Counted from the stretch's first letter, positions 18,728 through 28,143 are shown. The stretch is 64,000 nt of DNA from Dietzia sp. ANT_WB102 (GCF_008369165.1 NZ_VOBA01000001.1:1233630-1297629), one strand, 5' to 3'. Notes: generated by a model not told the origin, from the letters alone. Translations and numbers: made by a program.

Positions 18728-19510
18728 TCACTCAGCGTTGACGAGCTTCTCCATTTGCGCGGTGTAGATCGCGTCGAGAGCCCCGGCCGCGGTGGGCAGG
18801 ACGGGGTCCGCCGCAGGATCGTCGCCGCGGGCCGCGTACTCGACGCTCACGGTGGTGTCGCGTGCGACACCGTGGATCGCGACGGCGCGACTCAGCGTCC
18901 GGGTGCCGTCCGGCTTCGTGGTGATGAAGTCGCTGGTGACCCGGAATCCCTCGGCGCCGGCGACGGCCGGGGCGTCCTCGACCTTCATCGCCAGCTCGAC
19001 GTCCGGGTTGGCGGCGCTGCGCGAGGAGGTGCACGCCTCGTACAGGGAGCGATCCATGAACTCTCCGAGCGTGCCGTTCACCATGCCGATGCCGAACCGG
19101 TGCTCGGTCTCGTCGGTATCCGACTGCTTGTACCGCACAGCAGCGGTCACGCCGTCGGTCGTGGCGTGGTTGGAGACCGTCTCCAGGCGGGAGACCTTGT
19201 CGCACGCCGGGTTCTCCATGAGCTGACGGCCCTGGTCGGCGACGAGCTTGTCCACCGCCTCCTGTAGCAGCTTACGGTCGATGACCTGGACGATTCCGCC
19301 ACCGGGAGCCTCGCCCTCCGCCAACACGAGTTCATCGACTGGCGCCTGCGGTGCGGACTGGTCCACGGTCTCCGACGTCGAGGTCTCGCCCGTGGGTTCA
19401 GTGGCCCCGGCGTTCTCGTCATTCGACGAACAGGCCGTGAGAGCTGCCGTGGTGGCCAGCGCGAGGCCGGCGATCGCGACGCGGCGGGGTGTGCGGGTGC
19501 GCAGGCGCAT
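18728..19510 (-). CDS. Putative lipoprotein of unknown function
   Basis: A 260-residue exported protein. The twin-Arg-like start MRLRTRTPRRVAIAG is followed by a hydrophobic run and the lipobox LTACSS, then an acidic Thr/Ser/Glu linker and a globular domain (QVIDRKLLQEAVDKLV). No enzyme motif is seen. The ATG at 19510 is preceded by AAGGAGAGAG, which decides it over two upstream Met codons in the same frame. It converges with lpd. Confidence 0.75.
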   Translation of the reverse strand: MRLRTRTPRRVAIAGLALATTAALTACSSNDENAGATEPTGETSTSETVDQSAPQAPVDELVLAEGEAPGGGIVQVIDRKLLQEAVDKLVADQGRQLMENPACDKVSRLETVSNHATTDGVTAAVRYKQSDTDETEHRFGIGMVNGTLGEFMDRSLYEACTSSRSAANPDVELAMKVEDAPAVAGAEGFRVTSDFITTKPDGTRTLSRAVAIHGVARDTTVSVEYAARGDDPAADPVLPTAAGALDAIYTAQMEKLVNAE

Positions 19511-19809
19511 CTCTCTCCTTTGTCTTCGGTTACCTCTCATAGTGCCACCGGGCCGCTCGGTTCTGTGCATTCTGCCCGCGCGCGCCGCCGCCAGGGTCCC
19601 GACACCCGCCGCCTCGAGAAACGGGCCCCGCGGACGGTCGGGGAACGCCGGAGAAGTCGGGAGCCGGGAGTAGGGGACCCGAGTCGGGGGCGGAACCGCG
19701 GTGGCACGAAGCGGTAGAAACCGCCGTGTCGGTCTAACCTTGGTCCGGCACCGGACGAGCCCGATCGGCCTACGAGCCGAGCACCCCGACCCGGAATTAG
19801 GACAACGAT

Positions 19810-20538
19810 ATGGACCATGACGGTGTGGACGCCGTGCTCTTCGATCTGGACGGGGTCATCACCCCCACGGCGGAGAAGCACATGCAGGCGTGGAACCGGA
19901 TGTTCACCACGTACTTCGACGCCCGCGGGATCGACCCGTACTCGGACGAGGACTACTTCCGCTATATCGATGGCAAACCGCGTGGCGAAGGCATCGCGTC
20001 GATGCTCGCCGCGCGTGGCCTCACCCTGCCCGAGGGAAACGACGACGACGACCCGGACGCCGACACGGTGCACGGGCTCGGTCTGCGCAAGAACGTCATC
20101 TTCCGTGAGCTACTCGACGAGGGGATCGAGGCCTACCCCGGATCGATCGCCTACCTCGACGCCCTGGACGCCGCCGGCATCGCCTCGTGCGTGGTCTCCA
20201 GCTCCAAGAACGCGGAGGCAGTGCTCACCGCGGCTGGGCTGCGAAACCGCTTCGAGGTGATCGTCGACGGACTGGTCGCGGCCGCAGAAGGTCTCCCCGG
20301 CAAGCCCCGCCCCGACACGTACCTGCGGGGCGCCGAATTGCTCGGCGTGCCCGCAGAGCGCTGCGTGGTGATCGAGGACGCCGTCTCCGGCGTGCAGGCC
20401 GGCGCCGCCGGCGGGTTCGCCCGGGTGGTCGGCGTGGACCGCGGGGCCGGGCGCGAGACCCTGCTCGCGGAAGGCGCCGACGTCGTCGTCGTCGACCTCG
20501 CCGAGCTCATCCCTGGACGGGCGGAGGACGACCAGTGA
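19810..20538 (+). CDS. Beta-phosphoglucomutase family HAD hydrolase
   Basis: A 242-residue HAD enzyme. The nucleophile motif is LFDLDGVIT (residues 10 to 18), motif II VVSSSKN, the conserved Lys is in GKPRPDTYLRGAELLG, and the Mg-binding Asp in VVIEDAVSGVQAG. It should convert beta-glucose 1-phosphate to glucose 6-phosphate. The stop overlaps the start of the GH65 gene by four bases (GTGA), so both are translated together. The pair resembles M. tuberculosis Rv3400-Rv3401, although those sit elsewhere in that genome. Confidence 0.88.
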   Translation: MDHDGVDAVLFDLDGVITPTAEKHMQAWNRMFTTYFDARGIDPYSDEDYFRYIDGKPRGEGIASMLAARGLTLPEGNDDDDPDADTVHGLGLRKNVIFRELLDEGIEAYPGSIAYLDALDAAGIASCVVSSSKNAEAVLTAAGLRNRFEVIVDGLVAAAEGLPGKPRPDTYLRGAELLGVPAERCVVIEDAVSGVQAGAAGGFARVVGVDRGAGRETLLAEGADVVVVDLAELIPGRAEDDQ

Positions 20539-23027
20539 CCCGTACACCCTTCTCGCGGGGACCGGTCCACGACACCGTCGGCCAGTCCGTACCCGGGAAC
20601 ATCCGCACCACCTACGGCGTCAACCTCCGCAGCCACCTCGAGGTGCCGGAGATCAACCGCTCCACCCACCCCGCCGATCCGTGGCGCTGGGTCGAGACCC
20701 GACCCAAGGCGTCCCCGCTCGGGGTCTCCGAGACACAGTTCACCGTGGCCAACGGCTACCTGGGTATGCGCGGCAACCCCGAGGAGGGGCGCGACTCCGC
20801 CCAGCACGGCACCTTTGTCAACGGTTTCCACGAGACGTGGCACATCCAGCACGCCGAGGACGCCTACGGTCTCGCCCGCGAGGGCCAGACCATGATCCAG
20901 GCCCCCGACACCAAGACGATCCGCATCTACGTGGACGACGAACCGCTCCGCCTGAGTGTGGCCGACCTCGAGCACTATGAGCGCAGCATCGACTTCCGGG
21001 ACGGGATCCTGCGTCGCGAGGTCGTGTGGCGTACCCCCGCCGGCAAGAAGGTCGTCATCCGCTCCAGCCGGATGGTGTCGATGGTGGAGAAGCACCTCGC
21101 GGTGATGACCTACGAGATCGAACTCCCCGACGAGCCCGCGCCCGTCGTGATCTCCTCGCAAGTGCTCAACAGGCAGGACGGCGAGGACGAATACAGTTCC
21201 GCGGAAGACGCGCCGGAACAGGGGTTCGACCCCCGCCGTGCGGAGGGCCTCGAGCATCGCGTGCTCGAATCCCAACTCGCCGAATGCCAGCGCGGCTACC
21301 ACGTGCACGGCTACCGGTGCGCCAACTCGGGAATGACGATCGCCGTCGCCGTGGACCACCTGCTGGAGACCGAGGACGACGTGGCGATGAGCCACGAGAT
21401 CGATGACGACTCGTCCACGGTCGTCTACCACGCGCACGTCACCCCGGGCCGCGTCCTCACGCTGACCAAGCTGGCCGCGTACCACACCTCCGAGGTGGTA
21501 CCCGCCGGTGAACTGGCCGACCGGTGCTCACGCACCCTGGGCCGTGCCCGTGTGCGCGGGGTCGAGGAGCTGCACCGCACCCAGCGGGACTGGTACGACC
21601 ATTTCTGGGACCGTGCCGACGTCGAGGTCGAGGGGCCGGCGGAGACGCAGCAGGCCATCCGCTTCAACCTCTTCCAGTTGGCCCAGGCGTCCGCCCGGGC
21701 CGAGTACAACGGCATCGCCGCCAAGGGCGTCACCGGGAGCGGCTACTCCGGACACTACTTCTGGGACACCGAGACCTACGTCCTGCCGTTCCTGACGTAC
21801 ACGATGCCGCGGTTCGCCCGGAATGCCCTGCGCTTCCGCTACAACATGCTTGACAAGGCTCGCGAGCGGGCCAAGGACCTGTCCGTCAACGGCGCCCTCT
21901 ATCCGTGGCGCACCATCAACGGCGAGGAAGCATCGGCCTACTACGAAGCCGGCACCGCCCAGTACCACATCAACGCGGACATCGCGCACGCCATGGTCAA
22001 GTACCTGTGGGCCACTGAGGACCATGAGTTCTTGATCCGCGAGGGCGTGGACGTGCTGGTCGAGACCGCGCGGATGTGGGTGTCGCTGGGGTTCTTCGAC
22101 GGTGACGGAATGTTCCACATTCACGGTGTGACCGGGCCCGACGAGTACACCACCGTCGTGGACAACAATCTGTTCACCAACGCGATGGCCCGATTCAACC
22201 TCGTGGCAGCAGCCATCGCCTGCAAACGCATCGCCGAACTGGGGGACGGCCAGTGGGAGGCCATCTGCCGCCGCCTCAAGCTGAGCGGCGACGAGATCTC
22301 CGAGTGGAAGCGCGCCGCCAAGAACATGGTGATCGCCTTTGATGCCGAACTGGGTGTGCATCCGCAAGACCAGGACTTCCTCGCCAAGGAGGTCTGGGAC
22401 CAGGACCTCGACGACCCGCGGCGGCCGCTGCTGCTGCACTTCCACCCGCTGGTGATCTACCGGCACCAGGTGCTCAAACAGGCCGACGTGGTGCTGGCGA
22501 TGTTTCTGCGCGGCGACGAATTCACCGAAGAGGAGAAGCGGGCCAACTTTGAGTACTACGACCCGTTGACGACCGGTGACTCCACCCTCTCTGCGGTGGT
22601 GCAGTCGATCATCGCGGCCGAGATCGGCTACTGCGACGAGGCGTTCGAGCACTTCCAGAAGGCGCTCGTGGTGGATCTGGCCGACGTGCACGGCAACGCG
22701 GCCGACGGGATCCACGTCGCCTCTGCCGGCGGGGTGTGGTCCGCCCTGGTCAGTGGGTTCGGCGGAATGCGCGACTATCGCGGCGACATCTCGTTCGACC
22801 CGCGGGTGCCCGCGGAGTGGTCGGGACTGACCTTCCGGCTCACGGTCCGGGGTACGCACGTGCGGGTCCGGTGTACGCACGCCGAGATCACGATCGAGAA
22901 CCTCAACGGTGCGGACTTCGAGTGCACGGTGCAGGGGCGTCCGGTGACCGTGCCGGCGGGTCAGACGATGACCTTCGAGCTCGACGACCGGGCCCGCGTC
23001 TGCGTGTCCTGCGCCGAACGCGGCTGA
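20535..23027 (+). CDS. GH65 family glycoside phosphorylase (maltose/trehalose-type)
   Basis: An 830-residue cytoplasmic enzyme expected to phosphorolyse an alpha-glucosyl disaccharide with inversion to beta-glucose 1-phosphate plus glucose. GH65 landmarks: an N-terminal beta-sandwich starting ETQFTVANGYLGMRGN, then an (alpha/alpha)6 barrel with GHYFWDTE, the general acid Glu in HGVTGPDEYTTVVDNN, and KQADVVLAMF. The C-terminal segment (ISFDPRVPAEWSGLTF) is the usual capping domain. The GTG at 20535 overlaps the mutase stop. Trehalose, maltose and kojibiose cannot be told apart by eye; trehalose would fit a mycolate producer. Confidence 0.88.
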   Translation: MTRTPFSRGPVHDTVGQSVPGNIRTTYGVNLRSHLEVPEINRSTHPADPWRWVETRPKASPLGVSETQFTVANGYLGMRGNPEEGRDSAQHGTFVNGFHETWHIQHAEDAYGLAREGQTMIQAPDTKTIRIYVDDEPLRLSVADLEHYERSIDFRDGILRREVVWRTPAGKKVVIRSSRMVSMVEKHLAVMTYEIELPDEPAPVVISSQVLNRQDGEDEYSSAEDAPEQGFDPRRAEGLEHRVLESQLAECQRGYHVHGYRCANSGMTIAVAVDHLLETEDDVAMSHEIDDDSSTVVYHAHVTPGRVLTLTKLAAYHTSEVVPAGELADRCSRTLGRARVRGVEELHRTQRDWYDHFWDRADVEVEGPAETQQAIRFNLFQLAQASARAEYNGIAAKGVTGSGYSGHYFWDTETYVLPFLTYTMPRFARNALRFRYNMLDKARERAKDLSVNGALYPWRTINGEEASAYYEAGTAQYHINADIAHAMVKYLWATEDHEFLIREGVDVLVETARMWVSLGFFDGDGMFHIHGVTGPDEYTTVVDNNLFTNAMARFNLVAAAIACKRIAELGDGQWEAICRRLKLSGDEISEWKRAAKNMVIAFDAELGVHPQDQDFLAKEVWDQDLDDPRRPLLLHFHPLVIYRHQVLKQADVVLAMFLRGDEFTEEEKRANFEYYDPLTTGDSTLSAVVQSIIAAEIGYCDEAFEHFQKALVVDLADVHGNAADGIHVASAGGVWSALVSGFGGMRDYRGDISFDPRVPAEWSGLTFRLTVRGTHVRVRCTHAEITIENLNGADFECTVQGRPVTVPAGQTMTFELDDRARVCVSCAERG

Positions 23028-23064
23028 CCCGCCGGGGCCCACGGCGCGGTACGGCGACTGCCGA

Positions 23065-23095
23065 GCCGGGGCCTGCGCACATCGCAGGCCCCGGC
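23065..23095 (+). terminator. Terminator after the GH65 gene
   Basis: A perfect 13-bp stem GCCGGGGCCTGCG with a CACAT loop, 37 bases after the stop. Confidence 0.8.
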
Positions 23096-23168
23096 CGCCC
23101 CCACGCCGGCCGCCCCAACGCCGGCCGCCCCCACGCCGGCCGCCACGCCGGCCGCCCCCACGCCGGCT
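23091..23168. repeat. GC-rich tandem repeat, unit about 15 bp
   Basis: About five imperfect copies of GCCGGCCGCCCCCAC directly after the GH65 terminator; one copy is three bases short. Confidence 0.8.
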
Positions 23169-23241
23169 TGCGCGCCCAGATTGCACGGTACGGGTCGGGG
23201 TACGCGCTGGGCTCGGACCATAGAGCACGCGTAAGTCGCAG
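23167..23241 (+). repeat. Dispersed intergenic repeat, copy C
   Basis: A 75-bp element in the gap between convergent genes. It starts CTTGCGCG and ends with the family tail CGGACCATAGAGCACGCG followed by TAAGTCGCAG. Other copies are at 24258, 24432 and 38038. Confidence 0.55.
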
Positions 23242-23250
23242 GGCGCCGTC

Positions 23251-24120
23251 TCATGCTGCCCAGCCTGCGGCCCGCCGCGCGTAGGCCGCGCGAACGTGCT
23301 CCACGAGTTCATAGCGCTGGAGGCGGAGCATCTTCCGGTCCACCACGATGACGATCCATCCAGCCGCTTGCAGACGGTTGCGTCGGTATCTGTCCTTGGA
23401 CTGCTGGGCGGGATCATCGTGGTGGGCGCCGTCGTACTCGACGGCAATTCTCGCCACCGGATCGGCGAGGTCGAGGCGGTATCCGAGTTCACGCACCTCG
23501 ACCTGGGGAACGAACGACGTGAAGCCTGCGTCTCGTAGGAGCAGCCGGGTCTCCGTCTCACGCGGGGACTCGCTTCTGGGATGGGCGTCGGAAAGCACTC
23601 GTCTGGCGCGGGCGACCCCCCATACGCCGCTGCTCTCGGCGACGTCCTCCTCTAGCTCTCGCCGGGAGAATCCTCGCCGATAGAACTCCTCGACGGCCAA
23701 AACCCCGCTCAGGTGATCGCTGAATCGGGCGAGGTCGAATGCAGTCCGGCGACGAGAGGTGACTCGGACCCCTCGCCGAACTTCGATCGCCGATGGAGGA
23801 ATGCGGTACCGCCGCACACGGAGACCGCTGCGGGTCCTGCCAATGGGGCCGACGCACAGTTCGGGCACCGCGCCGTCAGGAGGAGCGATGCCGTGCAGGA
23901 CCGCCGCCGACCAGCCGGTGAGTACCGCATCCGGATAGAGGCGGGAATATGCGACCGAGAGTGTCTCGAAGTCGATCGGATGGCGGGCCGGTAGCCACAA
24001 CTCGTCTGCGATCTTGATGAACTCCCGCTCGCGGCGGCGCCGGGGCAGAGCGGCGAGCTCTGTGCTGAGTCGAGCGTGGGAGAGCACGGGGTGCAGGGGT
24101 CCTCGGTAGCGTCTCGTCAT
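23251..24120 (-). CDS. DUF559-type protein with a Vsr-like C-terminal nuclease fold
   Basis: About 289 residues. The N-terminal part (RRERE, then IDFETLSVAYSRLYPDAVLTG and WSAAVLHGI) is the winged-helix region often found in these actinobacterial proteins and in AbiEi-type antitoxins. The C-terminal 100 residues match a PD-(D/E)XK/Vsr-like fold: YRLDLADPVARIAVEYDG, then DRYRRNRLQAAGWIVIVV. Many actinobacteria carry several such genes; their role is unproven. The start is uncertain: ATG 24120 is preferred, with in-frame alternatives upstream and no clear ribosome site. Confidence 0.65.
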   Translation of the reverse strand: MTRRYRGPLHPVLSHARLSTELAALPRRRREREFIKIADELWLPARHPIDFETLSVAYSRLYPDAVLTGWSAAVLHGIAPPDGAVPELCVGPIGRTRSGLRVRRYRIPPSAIEVRRGVRVTSRRRTAFDLARFSDHLSGVLAVEEFYRRGFSRRELEEDVAESSGVWGVARARRVLSDAHPRSESPRETETRLLLRDAGFTSFVPQVEVRELGYRLDLADPVARIAVEYDGAHHDDPAQQSKDRYRRNRLQAAGWIVIVVDRKMLRLQRYELVEHVRAAYARRAAGWAA

Positions 24121-24257
24121 GCGTCTCAGCATGCGTTGCGTGGGAAGTGCGCACTCGTCGACCGGGGTGGCGAGACGACTCGGCTGTGGAGGGCTCGGCA
24201 AGGTGTGAAAATCAGCGACCAGTCTCACGGTCGCGCCTCGTCTGCCCGGGTGTAGCA

Positions 24258-24336
24258 CCCAGGTGCGCGCCGAGAGTGGTCACGAGGGGACGCGCACCCG
24301 GGCATTTTCCGTGCAGGGAGCACGCGCAAGTCGGAG
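24258..24336 (+). repeat. Dispersed intergenic repeat, copy A
   Basis: A dyad (CCCAGGTGCGCG ... CGCGCACCCGGG, one mismatch) enclosing GAGAGTGGTC, followed by the shared tail GCACGCGCAAGTCGGAG. Copy B, 96 bases later, has the same architecture. Confidence 0.65.
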
Positions 24337-24431
24337 TGTGGACGTTGCTGGACGGGGCGGAGCAGCCCGTGACATCCGAGCCGGGCTGGACGAGCGCGTT
24401 CGATGAGTCTCGCCGAACCTGGTGTCTTCGG

Positions 24432-24508
24432 CAGGTGCGCCTCCAGAGTGGTCCGAACCGGGCGCGCACCTGACCGGAATCCGTACCAAGAGGACACGCA
24501 AGTCGAAG
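24432..24508 (+). repeat. Dispersed intergenic repeat, copy B
   Basis: A dyad (CAGGTGCGC ... GCGCACCTG) enclosing CAGAGTGGTCC, then the tail CCGTACCAAGAGGACACGCA followed by AGTCGAAG. Same layout and order as copy A. Confidence 0.65.
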
Positions 24509-24571
24509 AGCGTGCGGGCGCGGCGGTCGCGGCGCGGCGGGCGCGGCGCGGCGGGTGCGGCGGGCCGCGGT

Positions 24572-25153
24572 TCAGCGGGGGCGGTCCGGCTGGACCCGGA
24601 GCGCCTGCAGCGACGTGGCCAGACCGTCGTACTGCACCACCAATTGCACCAGCCCCACCAGCTCGGACGGGTTAAGGTGCGACGCCAGCTCTGCCCAGGT
24701 GTCGTCCGTGACGTCCTTGGCCTGCACCAGCTCGTCGACGGCGGTCAACAGCACCCGCAGCCGGTTCGGCCACCCGGCGGTGGCGGGGTCGGCGGTGGTG
24801 CGGGTGATCTCGTCGTCGTCGAGACCCACGGCCGCCCCGATCCGCTCGTGATGGGCCCGCTCGTAGTTGCTACCCCGCAGGTGGGCGACCCGGAGGATGA
24901 CCAACTCGGTGGTGCGGCGGTCGAGGACGCCGAATGGCATCATCATCCCGGAGTAGGCGAGCCACGCGGGGAAGAGTCGGCGGGCGCGACCGAGGGTGGC
25001 GAACAGGTGCACGTCCCGCGTGCCGGTGACGCGCGCGCCGAGACGGTTGACCACCCAGCCGATCGGGCCGAGTTCGCGGAAGCCGCCCGGCCTGATTCGG
25101 GGGGCCCGCCCGCCCGGGTCGGCGCCGCGGCTGGTGTCGTGAGACTGGCTCAT
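24572..25153 (-). CDS. Carboxymuconolactone decarboxylase (CMD/AhpD-like) family protein
   Basis: A 193-residue all-helical protein. The AhpD-like core reads ELVILRVAHLRGSNYERAHHERIG. The redox Cys pair of true AhpD is absent (S and N at that site), so peroxidase partner activity is unlikely. The ATG at 25153 lies five bases after the ramB stop, indicating coupling. M. tuberculosis Rv0464c next to ramB (Rv0465c) is the likely counterpart. The frame continues upstream inside ramB, which I treat as a shadow. Confidence 0.75.
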   Translation of the reverse strand: MSQSHDTSRGADPGGRAPRIRPGGFRELGPIGWVVNRLGARVTGTRDVHLFATLGRARRLFPAWLAYSGMMMPFGVLDRRTTELVILRVAHLRGSNYERAHHERIGAAVGLDDDEITRTTADPATAGWPNRLRVLLTAVDELVQAKDVTDDTWAELASHLNPSELVGLVQLVVQYDGLATSLQALRVQPDRPR

Positions 25154-25158
25154 GGCCG

Positions 25159-26613
25159 TCAGGGTAGGCCGGACTTCCCACCGGGGGAGGCGGGTTCGTC
25201 GAGGAGGTAGGGCGAGAGTGAGGACCGGTGCGCGTCCACCCGGAGTGCGTGGTTGAGCGGCGGGAAGGCCCGCTGCGGGCAGGCCGGGCGATCGCACATG
25301 CGGCAACCGGAGCCGATCTTGGTGGCGGCGTCGACGTCGTCGAGGTCCAGTCCCTGCGCGTACACGGTCCGGTGGGCGTGGCGGGACTCGCAGCCGAGGC
25401 CGATAGCGAACGTCTTACGTGGCTGGCCGAAGCGCATCGGCCGGGTGGTGACGGTCCGCGAGACCCACAGGTGGAGGCGACCGTCGGGCATCTGCGCGAC
25501 CTGCCGCATGATCTTGCCCGGGAACGAGAACGACTCGTAGATGTTCCACAGGGGGCACGTACCGCCGGAGGTGGTGAAGTGGAACCCGGACGCGGACTGG
25601 CGCTTGGACATGTTTCCGGCGCGGTCCACGCGGACGAAGCTGAACGGCACCCCCGACGCGCCCGGTCGCTGGAGGGTCGACAGGCGGTGGCAGACGGTCT
25701 CGTAGCCGGTGGCGTGGAAGGCCATGAGCCGCTCGACGTCGTAGCGGAAGTCCTCGGCGGTGTCGAGGAACCGCTGGTAGGGCATGAGCACGGCGGCGGC
25801 GAAGTAGCTGGCCATGCCGCGCAGGGCCAGGGCGACGGCGGCGGGGGAGGTGAACGAGCCCTCGTCCACGAGACTGTCGAGTAGGTCGCGGTGTTCGAGG
25901 AAGGCCAGCTCGGAGGCCACGCGGAACGCCTGCTGTCCGGGCGTGAGATGGGCGGACAGGTCGAGGCGGCGGTCCTCGGTGGAGAAGCGGTGCCACAGCC
26001 CGTCGGGCAGGTCGACGCGGCGGGCGATGCGGACACCGTGGGCTTCGGCGAGGCGGTGTTCGAGTTCGGCGCGCACGTCGCCGCGGTTGAGCCGGATGCG
26101 GGTGGTGAGGTCCTCGGCGGCGGTGTCCAGGGAGTCGATGTAGTTCTGCCGTTGGTAGAAGTAGTCGCGTACCTCTTCGTGCGGCATGGACAGTACCGAG
26201 CGGTCGACCGTGGTCTCGGGGACGTTGCGGGTTTCGGTGAGGGCAGCGAGCAGGTCGGCGGAGTTCCGGTAGCGCTGGTGCAGGAGCATGAACGCGCGGG
26301 CGAGGGAGGGGTGTGCGCGCACGAGGTCGACGACCTCGGAGGCGGGCACCTCGGCGGAGAGCTGTGTGTCGGTGAGGGCTTCCGTGACCGCTGCGATGAG
26401 CCGGGTGTCGGAGTCGGAGGCGAAGAACGTGGAGTCGACGCCGTAGATCTCGGAGATTTTCACCAGGACCCGGGAGGTGACGGGGCGGGTGTCCTTCTCG
26501 AGTTGGTTGAGGTACGACGACGACAAGCCGAGCGATTGCGCGAAGGCGGCCTGGGTCAGGCCGTGCTCCTCGCGCAATCGACGCAGTCGCGCCCCCATAT
26601 GTGAGGCTGTCAT
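25159..26613 (-). CDS. ramB: RamB-type regulator of acetate metabolism (XRE/ScfR family)
   Basis: A 484-residue transcription factor. The N-terminal XRE helix-turn-helix (RLRRLREEHGLTQAAFAQSL, then GLSSSYLNQLEKDTRPV) is followed by a long ligand-binding domain typical of short-chain acyl regulators. Near the C-terminus is a four-Cys pattern, C-x29-C-x2-C-x4-C (GSGCRMCDRPACPQR), that could bind metal. It is divergent from aceA, which RamB represses in Corynebacterium and mycobacteria. A RamB-type box lies between them. ATG 26613 is preferred: GGGGGGAAAG precedes it; the longer frame crosses the operator region. Confidence 0.92.
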   Translation of the reverse strand: MTASHMGARLRRLREEHGLTQAAFAQSLGLSSSYLNQLEKDTRPVTSRVLVKISEIYGVDSTFFASDSDTRLIAAVTEALTDTQLSAEVPASEVVDLVRAHPSLARAFMLLHQRYRNSADLLAALTETRNVPETTVDRSVLSMPHEEVRDYFYQRQNYIDSLDTAAEDLTTRIRLNRGDVRAELEHRLAEAHGVRIARRVDLPDGLWHRFSTEDRRLDLSAHLTPGQQAFRVASELAFLEHRDLLDSLVDEGSFTSPAAVALALRGMASYFAAAVLMPYQRFLDTAEDFRYDVERLMAFHATGYETVCHRLSTLQRPGASGVPFSFVRVDRAGNMSKRQSASGFHFTTSGGTCPLWNIYESFSFPGKIMRQVAQMPDGRLHLWVSRTVTTRPMRFGQPRKTFAIGLGCESRHAHRTVYAQGLDLDDVDAATKIGSGCRMCDRPACPQRAFPPLNHALRVDAHRSSLSPYLLDEPASPGGKSGLP

Positions 26614-26656
26614 CGGCTTTCCCCCCTGAGTCCGTGGCGTGCCCCACAATCTTCGC

Positions 26657-26668
26657 AAACTTTGCAAA
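26657..26668. promoter_or_regulatory. RamB binding box between ramB and aceA
   Basis: AAACTTTGCAAA matches the known RamB core ((A/G)AACTTTGCAAA). It lies 44 bases before ramB and 139 before aceA, so it could serve both autoregulation and aceA control. Confidence 0.75.
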
Positions 26669-26807
26669 GAAGGGAAAGAAACTCGCCATGTTCGCACTTG
26701 TCGCAGGTAGACGCGTTGCCCGTCGTGTGGCATCCTGAAGCGGGTAAGGGGCCGTAACTCGCAAGAGTGCGAATCCGGACCCGCCCCCGAGACAGAAAAG
26801 AGACGCG

Positions 26808-28097
26808 ATGTCGAACGTCGGCAAGGCACGTACCGCTGAAGAGATCCAGCAGGACTGGGACACCAACCCCCGTTGGAAGGGCATCACCCGCAACTACACG
26901 GCCGAGCAGGTCGCGCAGCTGCAGGGCACCGTCGTCGAGGAGCACACCCTCGCCCGTCGTGGCGCGGAGATCCTCTGGGACAAGGTCAACAACAAGGACT
27001 TCGTCAACTCCCTCGGCGCCCTGACGGGCAACCAGGCCGTCCAGCAGATCCGGGCCGGCCTCGAGGCCGTCTACCTCTCCGGCTGGCAGGTCGCCGGCGA
27101 CGCCAACCTCTCGGGCCACACCTACCCGGACCAGTCGCTGTACCCGGCCAACTCGGTCCCGACCGTCGTCCGCCGCATCAACAACGCACTGCTGCGCGCC
27201 GACGAGATCGCCCGCATCGAGGGTGACACCTCTGTCGAGAACTGGCTCGCCCCGATCGTGGCCGACGCCGAGGCCGGCTTCGGTGGCGCCCTGAACGCCT
27301 ACGAGCTGCAGAAGGCCATGATCGCCGCGGGCGCCGCCGGCGTGCACTGGGAGGATCAGCTCGCGTCGGAGAAGAAGTGCGGCCACCTCGGTGGCAAGGT
27401 GCTCATCCCGACCAACCAGCACATCCGCACCCTGACCTCGGCCCGCCTGGCGTCCGACGTCGCGAACGTGCCGTCGGTCATCATCGCGCGTACCGACGCC
27501 GAGGCCGCCACCCTCATCACCTCCGATGTCGACGAGCGTGACCGCCCGTTCATCACCGGTGAGCGCACCGCCGAGGGCTTTTACAACGTCAAGAACGGCA
27601 TCGAGCCCTGCATCGAGCGCGCCAAGGCCTACGCTCCGTACGCCGACCTCATCTGGATGGAGACCGGTACCCCGGATCTCGAGTACGCCAAGCAGTTCGC
27701 CGAGGCCGTCAAGGCCGAGTACCCGGACCAGCTCCTGGCCTACAACTGCTCGCCCTCCTTCAACTGGAAGGCGAACCTGGACGACGACACCATCGCCAAG
27801 TTCCAGAAGGAGCTCGGCGCGATGGGCTTCAAGTTCCAGTTCATCACCCTGGCCGGCTTCCACTCGCTCAACTACGGCATGTTCGATCTGGCCTACGGCT
27901 ACGCCCGCAACCAGATGAGCGCGTTCGTCGACCTGCAGGAGCGCGAGTTCAAGGCTGCCGAGGAGCGTGGCTTCACCGCCGTCAAGCACCAGCGCGAGGT
28001 TGGCGCCGGCTACTTCGACCTCATCGCCACCACGGTCGACCCCAACACGTCCACCGCGGCGCTGAAGGGCTCCACCGAGGAGGGTCAGTTCCACTGA
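26808..28097 (+). CDS. aceA: Isocitrate lyase
   Basis: A 429-residue glyoxylate-shunt enzyme that splits isocitrate into succinate and glyoxylate. The active-site motif KKCGHLGGK lies around residue 189, with [12 protein letters not shown] for Mg binding and YNCSPSFNW for substrate. Length and sequence match mycobacterial Icl1 (428 residues). It allows growth on acetate and fatty acids. The ATG at 26808 follows AAAAGAGACGCG. It is divergent from ramB and followed by a hairpin and fadB2. Confidence 0.97.
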   Translation: MSNVGKARTAEEIQQDWDTNPRWKGITRNYTAEQVAQLQGTVVEEHTLARRGAEILWDKVNNKDFVNSLGALTGNQAVQQIRAGLEAVYLSGWQVAGDANLSGHTYPDQSLYPANSVPTVVRRINNALLRADEIARIEGDTSVENWLAPIVADAEAGFGGALNAYELQKAMIAAGAAGVHWEDQLASEKKCGHLGGKVLIPTNQHIRTLTSARLASDVANVPSVIIARTDAEAATLITSDVDERDRPFITGERTAEGFYNVKNGIEPCIERAKAYAPYADLIWMETGTPDLEYAKQFAEAVKAEYPDQLLAYNCSPSFNWKANLDDDTIAKFQKELGAMGFKFQFITLAGFHSLNYGMFDLAYGYARNQMSAFVDLQEREFKAAEERGFTAVKHQREVGAGYFDLIATTVDPNTSTAALKGSTEEGQFH

Positions 28098-28143
28098 TCC
28101 CTGGTCGATCGCAGTAGATCGACGTAGGCACGGCACTTCACCA

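Larger units (their letters stand above)
24121..24571. other. 451-bp gene-free region with two dispersed repeat copies
   Basis: Between two minus-strand genes. No supported reading frame. It is occupied largely by the two related repeat copies listed separately, plus a low-complexity GCGGCGCGGCGGGC stretch near 24520 to 24560. Confidence 0.6.
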
